A stretch of DNA of 64,000 nucleotides, taken from positions 62,001-126,000 of the forward strand of contig NZ_FNOB01000002.1 of NCBI RefSeq assembly GCF_900106675.1, given 5' to 3'. Each line of letters begins with the position of its first letter. The stretch's first letter is position 1. Made by a program: the position numbers and the translations under genes. Positions 8,069-18,272 of the stretch are shown here, one piece after another. Source of the DNA: Allgaiera indica. GTDB taxonomy: Bacteria; Pseudomonadota; Alphaproteobacteria; Rhodobacterales; Rhodobacteraceae. The notes below the pieces were generated by a model. The model ran no database searches. It saw only the letters and a list, made by a program, of their open reading frames with translations, and had not been told where the DNA came from.

Positions 8069-8155
8069 GCCCCCCGGCGTATTTGGGGAACAATGAAAGC
8101 TAAGTCGCCCTCTGTCTTCTTTCTGGTGGAAATATCCCGCGGTGGTCCGGGGGTG
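8069..8155. repeat. Dispersed intergenic repeat, copy 1 (between recA and alaS)
   Basis: A composite of two blocks facing apart. 8069-8099, read on the minus strand, gives CTTTCATTGTTC then CAAATACGCCGGGGG. 8115-8155, on the plus strand, reads CTTCTTTCTGGTGG then AAATATCCCG. The same composite, in opposite orientation, stands at 15437-15545 next to guaB, and the first block recurs at four further intergenic sites. It holds no coding frame. Location within the recA-alaS spacer suggests an RNA-level (hairpin, processing or termination) or mobile-repeat role, which is inference. Confidence 0.6.
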
Positions 8156-8288
8156 TGAAACTACCGGCGCCAAGCCCGCACAGAAAGTCTCAGCCGGCCC
8201 CCGGAACGCCCGCCCCCGCGGAACCACCCGCGCCGGAACAAAAGCGACCGGGCGCGGGGCCCGGCCATTCCCGCCTCTGAAGCAGGGC

Positions 8289-9353
8289 TTACAGGTCGAC
8301 GACCTCGCCGTCCTCACCGCTCGACATCGTTAGCCCGTGCGTGCTGCGGATCTTCGCCTCGATCTCCTGCGCAATGGCCGGATTCGCCTTCAGGAAGGTC
8401 TTGGCGTTCTCGCGCCCCTGGCCGATGCGTTCGTCACCGTAGGAATACCAGGCGCCGGACTTGTCCACGACACCTGCCTTGACGCCCAGATCCAGCACCT
8501 CTCCCATTTTCGAGATGCCCTCGCCATACATGATGTCGAATTCCACCTCACGGAACGGCGGCGCCACCTTGTTCTTTACCACCTTCACGCGGGTCGAGTT
8601 GCCCGTCACCTCGTCGCGATCCTTGATCGCGCCGGTGCGGCGGATGTCGAGCCGGACAGACGCGTAGAATTTCAGCGCGTTGCCGCCGGTCGTGGTCTCT
8701 GGGCTGCCGAACATCACGCCGATCTTCATGCGGATCTGGTTGATGAAGATCACCATGCAGTTCGAGCGTCCGATCGAGGCCGTCAGCTTGCGCATCGCCT
8801 GGCTCATCAGCCGCGCCTGCGCGCCCATCTGATGCTCGCCCATATCGCCCTCAAGCTCGGCCTTCGGCGTCAGCGCCGCCACGGAATCGACCACCACCAG
8901 GCTGACCGCGCCCGAACGCACCAGCGTATCGACGATCTCCAACGCCTGCTCGCCCGTATCCGGCTGCGAGATCAGCAATTCGTCGAGGTTCACACCCAGC
9001 TTGCGCGCATAGATCGGATCCAGCGCATGTTCGGCGTCGACGAAGGCGCAGACGCCGCCCTTCTTCTGCTCTTCGGCCACGCAATGCAGCGTCAGCGTCG
9101 TCTTGCCCGAGCTTTCCGGGCCATAGATCTCGATGATCCGGCCCTTGGGCAGCCCGCCGATCCCCAGCGCGATGTCGAGTCCCAGCGAGCCCGTCGAGGT
9201 CGCTTCGATCTCGGCCACCGGCTTGTCGCCGCCAAGCTTCATGATCGACCCTTTGCCGAACTGCCGCTCGATCTGCGCCAGCGCCGAATCGAGCGCCTTC
9301 TGTTTGTCCATGTCCCGCTTTCCTTCGAAATCGAGGAGGTTTGCCGTCGCCAT
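8289..9353 (-). CDS. recA: RecA recombinase
   Basis: 354 aa. ATPase core with Walker [17 protein letters not shown]-binding and oligomer motifs ([43 protein letters not shown]) and an acidic C-terminal tail ([11 protein letters not shown]). RecA carries out strand exchange in recombinational repair and activates LexA self-cleavage. The start [12 protein letters not shown] at 9353 is chosen because AAGGAG lies 7 bp upstream; an internal Met ([14 protein letters not shown]) is the minimal alternative. A perfect GTTC-N7-GTTC LexA box at 9404-9418 indicates SOS control. Confidence 0.98.
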   Translation of the reverse strand: MATANLLDFEGKRDMDKQKALDSALAQIERQFGKGSIMKLGGDKPVAEIEATSTGSLGLDIALGIGGLPKGRIIEIYGPESSGKTTLTLHCVAEEQKKGGVCAFVDAEHALDPIYARKLGVNLDELLISQPDTGEQALEIVDTLVRSGAVSLVVVDSVAALTPKAELEGDMGEHQMGAQARLMSQAMRKLTASIGRSNCMVIFINQIRMKIGVMFGSPETTTGGNALKFYASVRLDIRRTGAIKDRDEVTGNSTRVKVVKNKVAPPFREVEFDIMYGEGISKMGEVLDLGVKAGVVDKSGAWYSYGDERIGQGRENAKTFLKANPAIAQEIEAKIRSTHGLTMSSGEDGEVVDL

Positions 9354-9403
9354 ACGTCCGCTCCTTATTTCACAGCCCGCGCCCTGCGGCAATCATCGGG
9401 TTT

Positions 9404-9418
9404 GTTCATGCCTTGTTC
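9404..9418 (-). promoter_or_regulatory. LexA (SOS) box of recA
   Basis: GTTC ATGCCTT GTTC on the plus strand, that is GAAC-N7-GAAC on the recA strand, an exact match to the alphaproteobacterial LexA consensus (direct repeat GTTC with 7-nt spacer). It lies 51-65 bp upstream of the recA ATG, just downstream of a plausible -10 element, where LexA would block transcription. Confidence 0.85.
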
Positions 9419-9424
9419 CTTAAC

Positions 9425-9453
9425 TTTATGAGATCAAAACAGGAACAATACAA
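9425..9453 (-). promoter_or_regulatory. Possible recA promoter
   Basis: On the minus strand TTGTAT (9453-9448), a 17-bp spacer, and CATAAA (9430-9425) resemble -35 and -10 elements. They sit directly upstream of the LexA box. The match is moderate and no start site is known. Confidence 0.35.
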
Positions 9454-9546
9454 GGTATTTTTCTTCTGCCCAGCTTTCTCCACTTTCGGTTAATGTAAGG
9501 TTACTGCGGACGGTCCGGGCCCGCTGGGAAGACAGAAAAGGCAGCT

Positions 9547-10140
9547 ATGCTGGTATTTTGGGAGCAAAGGCTGGTGTTTCTGGCCACACCAAAGACGGGT
9601 TCGACCGCGGTCGAGACGGCACTCGAATCGATGGCAGAGGTGGCCGTCGCGCGCCCGCCGGCGCTGAAACATACCACTCTGGGGCGCTATCGTCGCTTCG
9701 TCGGCCCCTGGCTGGAGAAGACGGCCGGCGCCAAGTTCGAGGTCGTCGCCCTGATGCGAGAGCCCATCAGCTGGCTGGGCAGCTGGTACAGGTACCGCGG
9801 CCGCGCCGCAATTGACGGGTCGCCACGTTCGACCCAGGGGATGAGCTTCGATGATTTCGTCGCGGCTTATCTGTCGTCACCGGTTCCCGAATGCGCCAGG
9901 ATCGGCGCGCAGGCACAGTTCCTGGGCGCCGGGCGCGATGACCGCGTCGATCGGGTGTTTCGGTATGAGGCGATCGAAAGCTTTGTCGATTTCCTGGAAA
10001 CCCGGCTGAACCAGAAGATCGATCTACCCCGGCTCAATGTCTCGCCCCCAGGAGAGACGCCACTTTCCGCGCCCTTGGCCGCGCGCATCAGACAGGAACG
10101 GGCAGAGGATTTCACCCTGTACGAATCGCTCGACCGCTGA
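9547..10140 (+). CDS. Sulfotransferase-family-like protein
   Basis: 197 aa. An N-terminal FLATPKTGSTAVETALES resembles the 5'-phosphosulfate-binding loop of sulfotransferases, and VALMREPISWLGSWYRYR resembles the 3'-phosphate-binding segment (RxP..S...Y). The protein is shorter than most sulfotransferases (about 250-300 aa), but small Rhodobacteraceae members of this type exist. The substrate cannot be deduced. It is transcribed divergently from recA across a 190-bp spacer and convergently with cckA, with no obvious functional partner. Confidence 0.65.
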   Translation: MLVFWEQRLVFLATPKTGSTAVETALESMAEVAVARPPALKHTTLGRYRRFVGPWLEKTAGAKFEVVALMREPISWLGSWYRYRGRAAIDGSPRSTQGMSFDDFVAAYLSSPVPECARIGAQAQFLGAGRDDRVDRVFRYEAIESFVDFLETRLNQKIDLPRLNVSPPGETPLSAPLAARIRQERAEDFTLYESLDR

Positions 10141-10145
10141 AGGCG

Positions 10146-12455
10146 TCAGTGGATCTGCAATTGCACCGTCCGGGTCAGGTCGGTCAGCGAAAACGGCTTT
10201 GGCAGGAAGACGGAATTCGGGATCCTCGCCTGGGCATCCGAGAAACTGTCCTCGGCGTAGCCCGAGACGAAGACGACACGCGTATCGGGCCGCTCCTTCA
10301 GCGCCTCGCGCACCCAGCTGGGGCCGTCCATCCCCGGCATGATCACGTCGGTGACGAAGACATCCACCGCCAGTTCGGGATCCGACAGCATCTCGAGCGC
10401 TTCCTCGGCGCTTTCGGCCTCGAGCACGGTATGGCCGCGCAACCGCAGCGCGCGCGATGCGAAGGCACGCACAGGCGCCTCATCTTCTACCAGAAGGATC
10501 ACCCCGCCATGCTGATGCAGCACCGGCGTCTCGATCCGGGGAATCGGCGCCGGCGCGGCGACGACCGGATCATGCGCCGGGAAATAGAGGGAGAAGGTCG
10601 TCCCCGCCGCGGGCACGGAATCGGCGAAGATGAAGCCACCGGTCTGCTTGACGATGCCATAGGCGGTGGACAGGCCCAGCCCGGTGCCCTCGCCCGTGCG
10701 CTTGGTGGTATAGAAGGGCTCGAAAATCTTCGCCAGGGCATCGGGGGCGATACCCATGCCCTCATCGCGGACGCGCACGATCACATAATCGCCGGGCGGC
10801 ACCGAAGCGCGGTCGCGGTGAAGCTCCTCCTCGAGATGACGGTTCTCTGTCTCGATCCAGATCGCACCGCCCTCGGGCATTGCGTCGCGGGCATTCACCA
10901 CCAGATTCATCAGCACCTGTTCAAGCTGTCGCTTGTCAGCCCGAACCGGGCGCAGCCCCTCGTCATGGCTAAGGTTCAGCGTCACCTTTTCGCCCACCAG
11001 GCGGTTGAGCAGATGGGTCAGATCCGACAGCGCCTCGCGCAGGTCGACGACCTCGGGCTTGAGCGTCTGCTTGCGCGAGAAGGCCAGAAGCTGGCCGACA
11101 AGGCTGGCCGCGCGGTTGGCGTTCTGGTGCACCTGCACCAGATCACCGTAATCGGGATCCCCCTTTTCGTGGCGCAGCAGCAGCAGATCGCAATGGCCCG
11201 AAATCGCTGTCAGCAGATTGTTGAAATCATGCGCGACACCGCCGGCCAGCTGGCCGATCGCCTGCATCTTCTGGCTTTGGACGAATTGCGCCTCAAGCGT
11301 CTTCAACTCGGTCGCGTCATTGAGCACCGCGATCACGCCCGGACGCCCGCCCTCGACCATCCGGCGCAGCGCGACCTGAAGAAAGCGCTCTTCCTCCGCG
11401 CGGGTGACGCGCAGAACCTCGGAATGATTGGCGCCGCGCCCCGCCAGCACGTCATCGACCCAATCCGCGACCGGCCGGCCCAGCCCGTCGACCAGATCGG
11501 CGAAGCCGGCCTCTTCTGCCCCGGACAGCCCCAGCAGATCCCGCGCCAGCCGGTTCGCGCCCCAAAGCCGCCCGTCCGAGGCGATCCGGCCCACCGCAAC
11601 CGGCAGATCCTCAAGCCCCAGATTGCCCGGATTGCGCGCCTCGGCCGTGCTGGGCAGCAGGTAGATCTCGCGCCGCTCTCCAGGTCCCTCGACCTCGGCG
11701 ACGATGGCACGCAGCGGGCCCTCGACGCCCGAAACCTCGGCCTCCTCGCCCGATTGCAGCGGTAGCCGCGCAAAGACCCTGTCCAACGTCTTGGGACGCG
11801 TGCCCAGGATGCGCCGCAGCGCCTCGTTCATAAACAATATCGTGCCGCTCTTCGATGCGATCAGCATCGGCAGGTTCAGGGCCTCGGCCCCGCGCGCGAC
11901 GCCCAGCTTGTCAAACATCTCCTCCAACCGCCACAGGAAGCGACGTTCGGCGATGCGGTGGACCGACAGGCGCACATGGCCGCGGCGGGTCACCACATCC
12001 TCGCGCGCATGCCCCATGACCGCGGCCTTCGATTGCAGCCTATAGAGCACCGCGGAAGGGTTGGCGAAGAGATCGCCCAGCGCACGCACCATGGTTTGCC
12101 CACCCTGGGCACCGAAACGTGCCTCGGACGCGTGGTTCTGGAAATCGACCTGGCCTTCGGAATCGGTGCCGAACGTCGGCGCGACATCGTCGGCGACGAT
12201 CGCCATCACCTGGGCGCGCATCCGCGCCCGGCCCACGTCATGGCGCAGCACCAGCAGACGGATCGCCGCGGCAGTGAGCACCAGCGTGACGCCCACAGCC
12301 TGGAAGCTGCTGCGCACCATCACCTCGCCCGAAAGTGCGCTGGCAGCCGCGAAGCCCGCCGCCAGAACCAGCAATAGCACCATCCGCGGCCGCAACGTCA
12401 AAGCCGTACGGGTCAGGGCGTCGGCAGCGGTCTGGGACGCAGCGGTCTGGGACAA
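10146..12455 (-). CDS. cckA: CckA, hybrid histidine kinase of the CckA-ChpT-CtrA phosphorelay
   Basis: About 769 aa. Two N-terminal transmembrane segments (LLLVLAAGFAAASAL, AVGVTLVLTAAAIRLLVL), PAS-like regions, then the dimerisation/phosphorylation helix (QKMQAIGQLAGGVAHDFNNL), an HATPase domain (NLVVNARDAMPEGG, GEGTGLGLSTAYGIV) and a C-terminal receiver (LLVEDEAPVRAFA, FVTDVIMPGMDG). This architecture and the H-box are diagnostic of CckA, which feeds phosphate to CtrA through ChpT; in Rhodobacterales it governs motility, gene transfer agents and related traits. Start: a TTG at 12455 has an ideal AAGGAGG five bases upstream; ATGs at 12485 and 12488 lack a good ribosome site. Confidence 0.93.
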   Translation of the reverse strand: MSQTAASQTAADALTRTALTLRPRMVLLLVLAAGFAAASALSGEVMVRSSFQAVGVTLVLTAAAIRLLVLRHDVGRARMRAQVMAIVADDVAPTFGTDSEGQVDFQNHASEARFGAQGGQTMVRALGDLFANPSAVLYRLQSKAAVMGHAREDVVTRRGHVRLSVHRIAERRFLWRLEEMFDKLGVARGAEALNLPMLIASKSGTILFMNEALRRILGTRPKTLDRVFARLPLQSGEEAEVSGVEGPLRAIVAEVEGPGERREIYLLPSTAEARNPGNLGLEDLPVAVGRIASDGRLWGANRLARDLLGLSGAEEAGFADLVDGLGRPVADWVDDVLAGRGANHSEVLRVTRAEEERFLQVALRRMVEGGRPGVIAVLNDATELKTLEAQFVQSQKMQAIGQLAGGVAHDFNNLLTAISGHCDLLLLRHEKGDPDYGDLVQVHQNANRAASLVGQLLAFSRKQTLKPEVVDLREALSDLTHLLNRLVGEKVTLNLSHDEGLRPVRADKRQLEQVLMNLVVNARDAMPEGGAIWIETENRHLEEELHRDRASVPPGDYVIVRVRDEGMGIAPDALAKIFEPFYTTKRTGEGTGLGLSTAYGIVKQTGGFIFADSVPAAGTTFSLYFPAHDPVVAAPAPIPRIETPVLHQHGGVILLVEDEAPVRAFASRALRLRGHTVLEAESAEEALEMLSDPELAVDVFVTDVIMPGMDGPSWVREALKERPDTRVVFVSGYAEDSFSDAQARIPNSVFLPKPFSLTDLTRTVQLQIH

Positions 12456-12596
12456 GGTGTCCTCCTTAAGGATTCGTTTCCCCATCATTCCGCGCAAAAA
12501 ACCTTAATCCCTGCTTAATAATGGCACAATTTTTGGTGCGCGCCGGCCATGAACCGGGCCGCACAGAGTCGCGCAAAGGTTGATTGAAATGCAGAC

Positions 12597-13769
12597 TTAC
12601 CTTCGCGTCAAGAGAGCAAGGTAGAAGCCGTCGCCGCCTTCGAGCGGGGTAAAGCGGCGCTGGAAGCTGCAGCGCCAATCCGGATGGGCAGCCAGGAAGG
12701 CCTTGATCCGGGCGCCGTTCTCGGCCTCGATCACAGAGCATGTCGCATAGGCAAGGCAGCCGCCCGGAGCAACGTAAGACATTGTCTTGTCAAGGACTTC
12801 GGACTGGATTTCTTGCAGATCGCGCAGCCGCTCCGGGGTCAGGCGCCACTTGGCCTCCGGGGCGCGGCGCCAGGCCCCCGAGCCCGAGCACGGCACGTCC
12901 AGAAGCACCAGGTCATAGGGTCCCCGGGCCGCCGCCTCGGGGCCGGTCAGCAGCTGCACCTCGGTGCCGGCGCGGGCGGCGCGGGCCGGCAGATCGCGCA
13001 TCCTTCCCGGGTCGGCGTCATGCGCGAAAAGCTGCTGACGGGCGCGGGCGGCCAGCGCCAGCACCTTGCCCCCGCCACCGGCGCAATAATCCAGAACCCG
13101 TTGCCCGGGTCGCACCGGAAGCGCCGCGACCAGGGCCTGCGAGGCCGCGTCCTGCAATTCAACCAGGCCATCGCGATAGGCCTGTGCGTTGCGGATCCTG
13201 CGTTCGTTCCCGGTCACTTCCAACGCCGTCTCGGCCAGCGGCGCCGGGCGTGTCGCGATGCCCTCGGCCGCCAGGCTGGCCTGCGCCGCGGCCCGATCGC
13301 CGCGCGCCGTGTTGACACGCAGATACACTGGTGCGCGGTCGCGCAGCGCCTGCATCACGGGGGCGAAATCGGCACCCAGGCTGGCTTGCAGCTGCGGCGC
13401 CAGCCAGTCGGGACAATCAAGCGCCACCGTCCCTTCCAACGCCACCGGGCGGGCCAGATGGGCGGTTTCCTGCGCGCTGAGCGGCGCGGGCGCATGGGCC
13501 TCGCCGGTGAACAGCGCGGCGGGATCGGTTCCCGCCTCGCGCAGGGCACCCAGAATCAGGGCACGGCCGCTTTCGCCGCCACCCAGCGCGGCATGAGAGT
13601 GGCGCCGACGCAGCGCGGTGAAGACCAGATCGCGCACCGCCGCGCGGTCGCCGGACCCCGCGAAACGGCTGGCGCGCGCCCATTGCGTCAGCGCCTGTTC
13701 GGCATTGCCGCCCGCCGCCACGCGATCAAGCACATCCATCGCGGCCGACAGCCGCGCCGCCGGGGTCAT
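12597..13769 (-). CDS. RsmB/NOP-family RNA (cytosine-5) methyltransferase
   Basis: 390 aa. An N-terminal NusB-like helical region (AMDVLDRVAAGGNAEQALT) is followed by a Rossmann methyltransferase domain with the SAM site GQRVLDYCAGGGGKVLALA, the motif LLDVPCSGSGAWRRAPEAKW and the second catalytic cysteine in LAYATCSVIEAEN. The two cysteines (DVPCSGSG and ATCS) are the hallmark of m5C RNA methyltransferases such as RsmB, which modifies 16S rRNA. ATG 13769 is chosen because it is the first in-frame ATG and fits the family N-terminus. It lies between guaB and cckA on the same strand. Confidence 0.88.
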   Translation of the reverse strand: MTPAARLSAAMDVLDRVAAGGNAEQALTQWARASRFAGSGDRAAVRDLVFTALRRRHSHAALGGGESGRALILGALREAGTDPAALFTGEAHAPAPLSAQETAHLARPVALEGTVALDCPDWLAPQLQASLGADFAPVMQALRDRAPVYLRVNTARGDRAAAQASLAAEGIATRPAPLAETALEVTGNERRIRNAQAYRDGLVELQDAASQALVAALPVRPGQRVLDYCAGGGGKVLALAARARQQLFAHDADPGRMRDLPARAARAGTEVQLLTGPEAAARGPYDLVLLDVPCSGSGAWRRAPEAKWRLTPERLRDLQEIQSEVLDKTMSYVAPGGCLAYATCSVIEAENGARIKAFLAAHPDWRCSFQRRFTPLEGGDGFYLALLTRR

Positions 13770-13823
13770 CGGCCGCGATCCGACATGAGGAACGACGCCC
13801 AAGGCATTGCGATATATGTCGGA

Positions 13824-15311
<1,488 letters not shown>

Positions 15312-15436
15312 TCATGGGCCGGCCGGAATGAAAAGACCAAATGGCCCGCGCACGACAATCAGGTGGCAAGGCAAGGCGGCCCGCCATCAAGAACGCGGCG
15401 CCCCCCCCCCTGCACCGGCCGGAACCGCTGGCACCG

Positions 15437-15545
15437 AGGGTTTCATACCCCCGCCCCACCGGTGGGACAGCTTCACCGGAAAGAAGCGGCCATCTGCTTT
15501 CATTGTTCTGCAAATACGCCGGGGGTGCAGGGGGCAGAGCCCCCG
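15437..15545. repeat. Dispersed intergenic repeat, copy 2 (upstream of guaB)
   Basis: The same composite as at 8069-8155 but inverted. A block ending CCGGAAAGAAG (minus-strand CTTCTTTCCGG) at about 15437-15486 is followed by CTTTCATTGTTCTGCAAATA and CGCCGGGGG (15497-15532). It then runs into GCAGGGGGCAGAGCCCCC, whose GGGGGC/GCCCCC halves can form a hairpin. It lies between guaB and the Hint-domain gene, upstream of guaB. Confidence 0.6.
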
Positions 15546-15554
15546 CCGCCGCGT

Positions 15555-16628
15555 TCAGCCATCCACATCGCGGCGGTGGAACAGCCGGTCGGGGCCGATC
15601 TCTTCCAGGGTCTGGCGACCGGCCTCGGTGCCGAAATGCTGGTTCTGGCTCAGGCCGGGGAAACGCTCGCGCACCTCGGCGGCCAGGTCGTCGGGCAGAT
15701 GCGTCAGGGTCGCGTCGTTGACCATCAGGCTCTCGGCCGGGATGCCCTCGGCATAGATGATCTCATGGCGGTCGAACACCAGGCTGAGGTAGTCGACAAA
15801 GCCGCCCTCACGCAGGAAGACGCGATCGCCATCCACCAGATGCTTGGCCTGGACCAGCAGTTCGGCGGTGCCGGAACGGCCCGCGCGGTCGCGCTGGTAA
15901 AGGAACATGCGATGATGCTGACCGACGATCAGATCGCCGGCATTGCCCAAGGTCCCGGCGGTGATGACCACCGGCGCGAACGCCCCCACCGCGCGCAGCG
16001 TCGCCCGTCCGGCCCAGCGCAGCGGCTGCGCGCCATGGTCGCGCGTCAGTACCCGCATCCCCGGCTCTAGCGACTCGATCGGCACCTGGCGGCCGTCGGC
16101 CAGTGCGATGCGGGTGCCGCGCGCAAACGAAATGCAGACGATATCGGCAAGCCGCGCCTCGCCCGGGTCGGCGTCCGAGCGGATCAGCGTATAATCGGTG
16201 CGCGGCGACATCGGGCTGAGCGGCAGCGCATAGGCTTCGGACAGCGCCGTGCGCCCCCGGCCACGGTGACGCAGCATCAAGATCTCGACCCGGTCGCCAT
16301 CGGGCGCCATCAGCGTCAGCCGCGACGAAAGGGTCACCGGATCGCCCGGCGCCCCGACGCCCGATCCGGCGGTCACCGTCAACCCGCGCCCAGCCCTTGC
16401 GGCCTCGGGCTGAAGATAGAGGCGCAGCGACTCTGCCTCCGGGTCCAGGTGATAGACATCGCCTTCGCAGACCTCGTCGACATCGCCGATGGCATCGCCC
16501 AGATTGGCGCCCGACTGCACGAAGATGTCGTCGGCGCGAAACACATGGCAGGCGTAATGCGGCGGCGGTGTCGCCGCCTGCCCCGCCGCGCCCGCCGCGC
16601 CGCCCGCCGTTCCGTCGCCCTCGTCCAT
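15555..16628 (-). CDS. Hint (Hedgehog/intein) domain protein
   Basis: 357 aa. The first half has CHVFRADDIFVQSGANLGDA and a beta-rich segment; from about residue 165 a Hint_2-type domain begins (SFARGTRIALADGRQVPIES, GMRVLTRDHGAQPLRW, GQHHRMFLYQR, DRHEIIYAEGIPAESLMVND). Such proteins are frequent in Rhodobacterales and may self-process, but their role is unknown. The usual catalytic Cys directly before FARGT is Ser here, with a Cys two residues earlier (VCISF). ATG 16628 is chosen over an upstream in-frame start because the upstream part looks non-coding and Arg/Ala-rich. Confidence 0.75.
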   Translation of the reverse strand: MDEGDGTAGGAAGAAGQAATPPPHYACHVFRADDIFVQSGANLGDAIGDVDEVCEGDVYHLDPEAESLRLYLQPEAARAGRGLTVTAGSGVGAPGDPVTLSSRLTLMAPDGDRVEILMLRHRGRGRTALSEAYALPLSPMSPRTDYTLIRSDADPGEARLADIVCISFARGTRIALADGRQVPIESLEPGMRVLTRDHGAQPLRWAGRATLRAVGAFAPVVITAGTLGNAGDLIVGQHHRMFLYQRDRAGRSGTAELLVQAKHLVDGDRVFLREGGFVDYLSLVFDRHEIIYAEGIPAESLMVNDATLTHLPDDLAAEVRERFPGLSQNQHFGTEAGRQTLEEIGPDRLFHRRDVDG

Positions 16629-16905
16629 GCGTCCTGCCCTATCCCGCGAGAGGGTTCTAAAGATCGATTGTCGTTGCGGCAAGCCGGCGACTTCGTGCCC
16701 GGCGGTGGCTGCGCCGCACGACAAGCCCGCAAGGCGCGACACCACACAGGCGACCGCAACCGCCTGGGACCCGTCCGCCCCCCTCCCGCCTCCGATTGGC
16801 CGGCGATGTTCACGATCCTACGGCCCTGGGGGCATTCGCGGTGCCGGGTGGTCTTTCCCGCCCCGCGCCGCGATGCTAGAGCTGCGCAAAACGGGAGAGA
16901 AGCAC
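16629..16905. other. Divergent intergenic region between the Hint-domain gene and the SDR gene
   Basis: About 277 bp that must hold both promoters. No convincing -35/-10 pair, dyad or small gene was recognised. A GGGAGAG ribosome site precedes the SDR ATG at 16906. Confidence 0.4.
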
Positions 16906-17685
16906 ATGGATATGGGAATTCGCGGCAAACGGGCGCTGGTCTGCGCCTCGTCGAAGGGGCTGGGGCGCGGCTGTGCCGAGGCGCTGGCGGCCGAAGGGGT
17001 CGATCTGATCCTGAATGCGCGCGGCGCCGAGGCGCTGGAGGCCACGGCCGAAGAGATCCGCAGCACGTTCGGCGTGAACGTCACCGCGGTCGCCGCCGAC
17101 ATCACCACCGAGGACGGCCGCACGAAGGTGCTGGAGGCGGCCGGTGACGTGGACATCCTGGTCACCAATGCCGGCGGCCCGCCGCCCGGCATGTGGACCG
17201 ACTGGAGCCGCGAGGATTTCATCAAGGCGCTGGACGCCAACATGCTGACCCCGATCGCGCTGATGCAGGCCTGCCTGCCGAAGATGATGGAAAAGGGCTG
17301 GGGGCGCGTGGTCAACATCACCTCGCAATCGGTGAAGGCGCCGATCGCGGTGCTGGGGCTGTCGAATTCGGCCCGCGCCGGGCTGACCGGCTTTGTCGCC
17401 GGCACGGCGCGCCAGGTCGCGGGAAAGGGCGTGACGATCAACAACCTGCTGCCCGGCATCCATGCCACCGACCGCGCCGACGCGCTGGATGGCGGCGCCG
17501 CCAAGCAGCAGGGCATCAGCCTGGACGAGGCCCGCGCCAAGCGCGCCGCCACAGTGCCCGTCGGCCGCTACGGCACGGCGCAGGAATTCGGCGCCACCTG
17601 CGCCTTCCTGTGTTCGGCCCATGGCGGCTATATCGTGGGGCAGAACATCCTGCTTGACGGCGGTGCGATGAACGCGACGCTGTGA
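16906..17685 (+). CDS. SDR-family oxidoreductase lacking the usual Tyr-x3-Lys motif
   Basis: 259 aa Rossmann protein. The N-terminal nucleotide-binding loop is ASSKGLGRGCAEALA, followed by LVTNAGGPPPG, the helix LDANMLTPIALMQACLPKM and the C-terminal IVGQNILLDGGAMNATL. Where classical short-chain dehydrogenases have the catalytic Tyr-x-x-x-Lys after Ser, this one reads SQSVKAPIAVLGLSNSARAG, with neither Tyr nor Lys in place. It resembles a subgroup annotated as 3-oxoacyl-reductase-like SDRs whose activity is unclear. GGGAGAG precedes the ATG. The stop overlaps the next gene's GTG (GTGA), so the two are probably co-translated. Confidence 0.82.
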   Translation: MDMGIRGKRALVCASSKGLGRGCAEALAAEGVDLILNARGAEALEATAEEIRSTFGVNVTAVAADITTEDGRTKVLEAAGDVDILVTNAGGPPPGMWTDWSREDFIKALDANMLTPIALMQACLPKMMEKGWGRVVNITSQSVKAPIAVLGLSNSARAGLTGFVAGTARQVAGKGVTINNLLPGIHATDRADALDGGAAKQQGISLDEARAKRAATVPVGRYGTAQEFGATCAFLCSAHGGYIVGQNILLDGGAMNATL

Positions 17686-18272
17686 GGCGCCGCGTCAGCT
17701 ATGTCAGTCACCCGGAGGTCACCATCGACCCGGCGCTTCCGGTGCCCGACTGGCGCCTAAGCCCGCAGGGCCGCGCGCGGGCCGCCGCGCTTGGCGCCTC
17801 GGGCTGGTGCCGGGGGCCGGTGCGGCTGATCGCAAGCCCCGAGCGCAAGGCGCAGGAAACCGCCGCGTTGCTGGCCGGGGTGGCCGCCTTTGAAACCCAC
17901 CCCGAAATGGCCGAGATCGACCGCAGTGCGACAGGCTATGTGCCGCGTGAACGCCACGAGGCCCTGGCGGATGCCCTGCTTGCCCGGCCCGATGAAAGTG
18001 CCGCGGGCTGGGAAACCGCGCGTGCGGCGCAGGCCCGCATCCTGGCGGCCTATCGCCAGATCGCGTCCTGGCCCGGGGACACGTCGGCCCATCTGATCCT
18101 TGTCGGCCATGGCGGCGTGGGCACCCTGCTGTGGTGCGCGCTGACCGGGCGGCCGATCGCCCGAGCCGAGGACCAGCCCGGCGGCGGCCATGTCTGGGCG
18201 TTCGATCCCGGCCGTGGCCGCGCGATCCACCCCTGGCGGCGGTTCGAGGATCTGGGGCCGACCCGGCCCTGA
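17682..18272 (+). CDS. Histidine-phosphatase superfamily protein
   Basis: 196 aa. The phosphoglycerate-mutase-like fold is shown by LSPQGRARAAALGAS, LIASPERKAQETAALLA, the conserved acidic residue region AEIDRSATGYVPRERHE, and the second His motif LILVGHGGVGTLLW. The catalytic RHG signature is replaced by SHPE (YVSHPEVTID), as in a Rhodobacterales subgroup, so activity is uncertain. The start is GTG at 17682, overlapping the SDR stop. Substrate unknown. Confidence 0.78.
   Translation: MRRRVSYVSHPEVTIDPALPVPDWRLSPQGRARAAALGASGWCRGPVRLIASPERKAQETAALLAGVAAFETHPEMAEIDRSATGYVPRERHEALADALLARPDESAAGWETARAAQARILAAYRQIASWPGDTSAHLILVGHGGVGTLLWCALTGRPIARAEDQPGGGHVWAFDPGRGRAIHPWRRFEDLGPTRP

Noticed and set aside
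5317-8103. Plus-strand open frame of 928 codons opposite alaS
   Set aside because: Antisense shadow of alaS; low-complexity His/Gln/Arg composition and no motifs. The minus strand carries the complete AlaS signatures.
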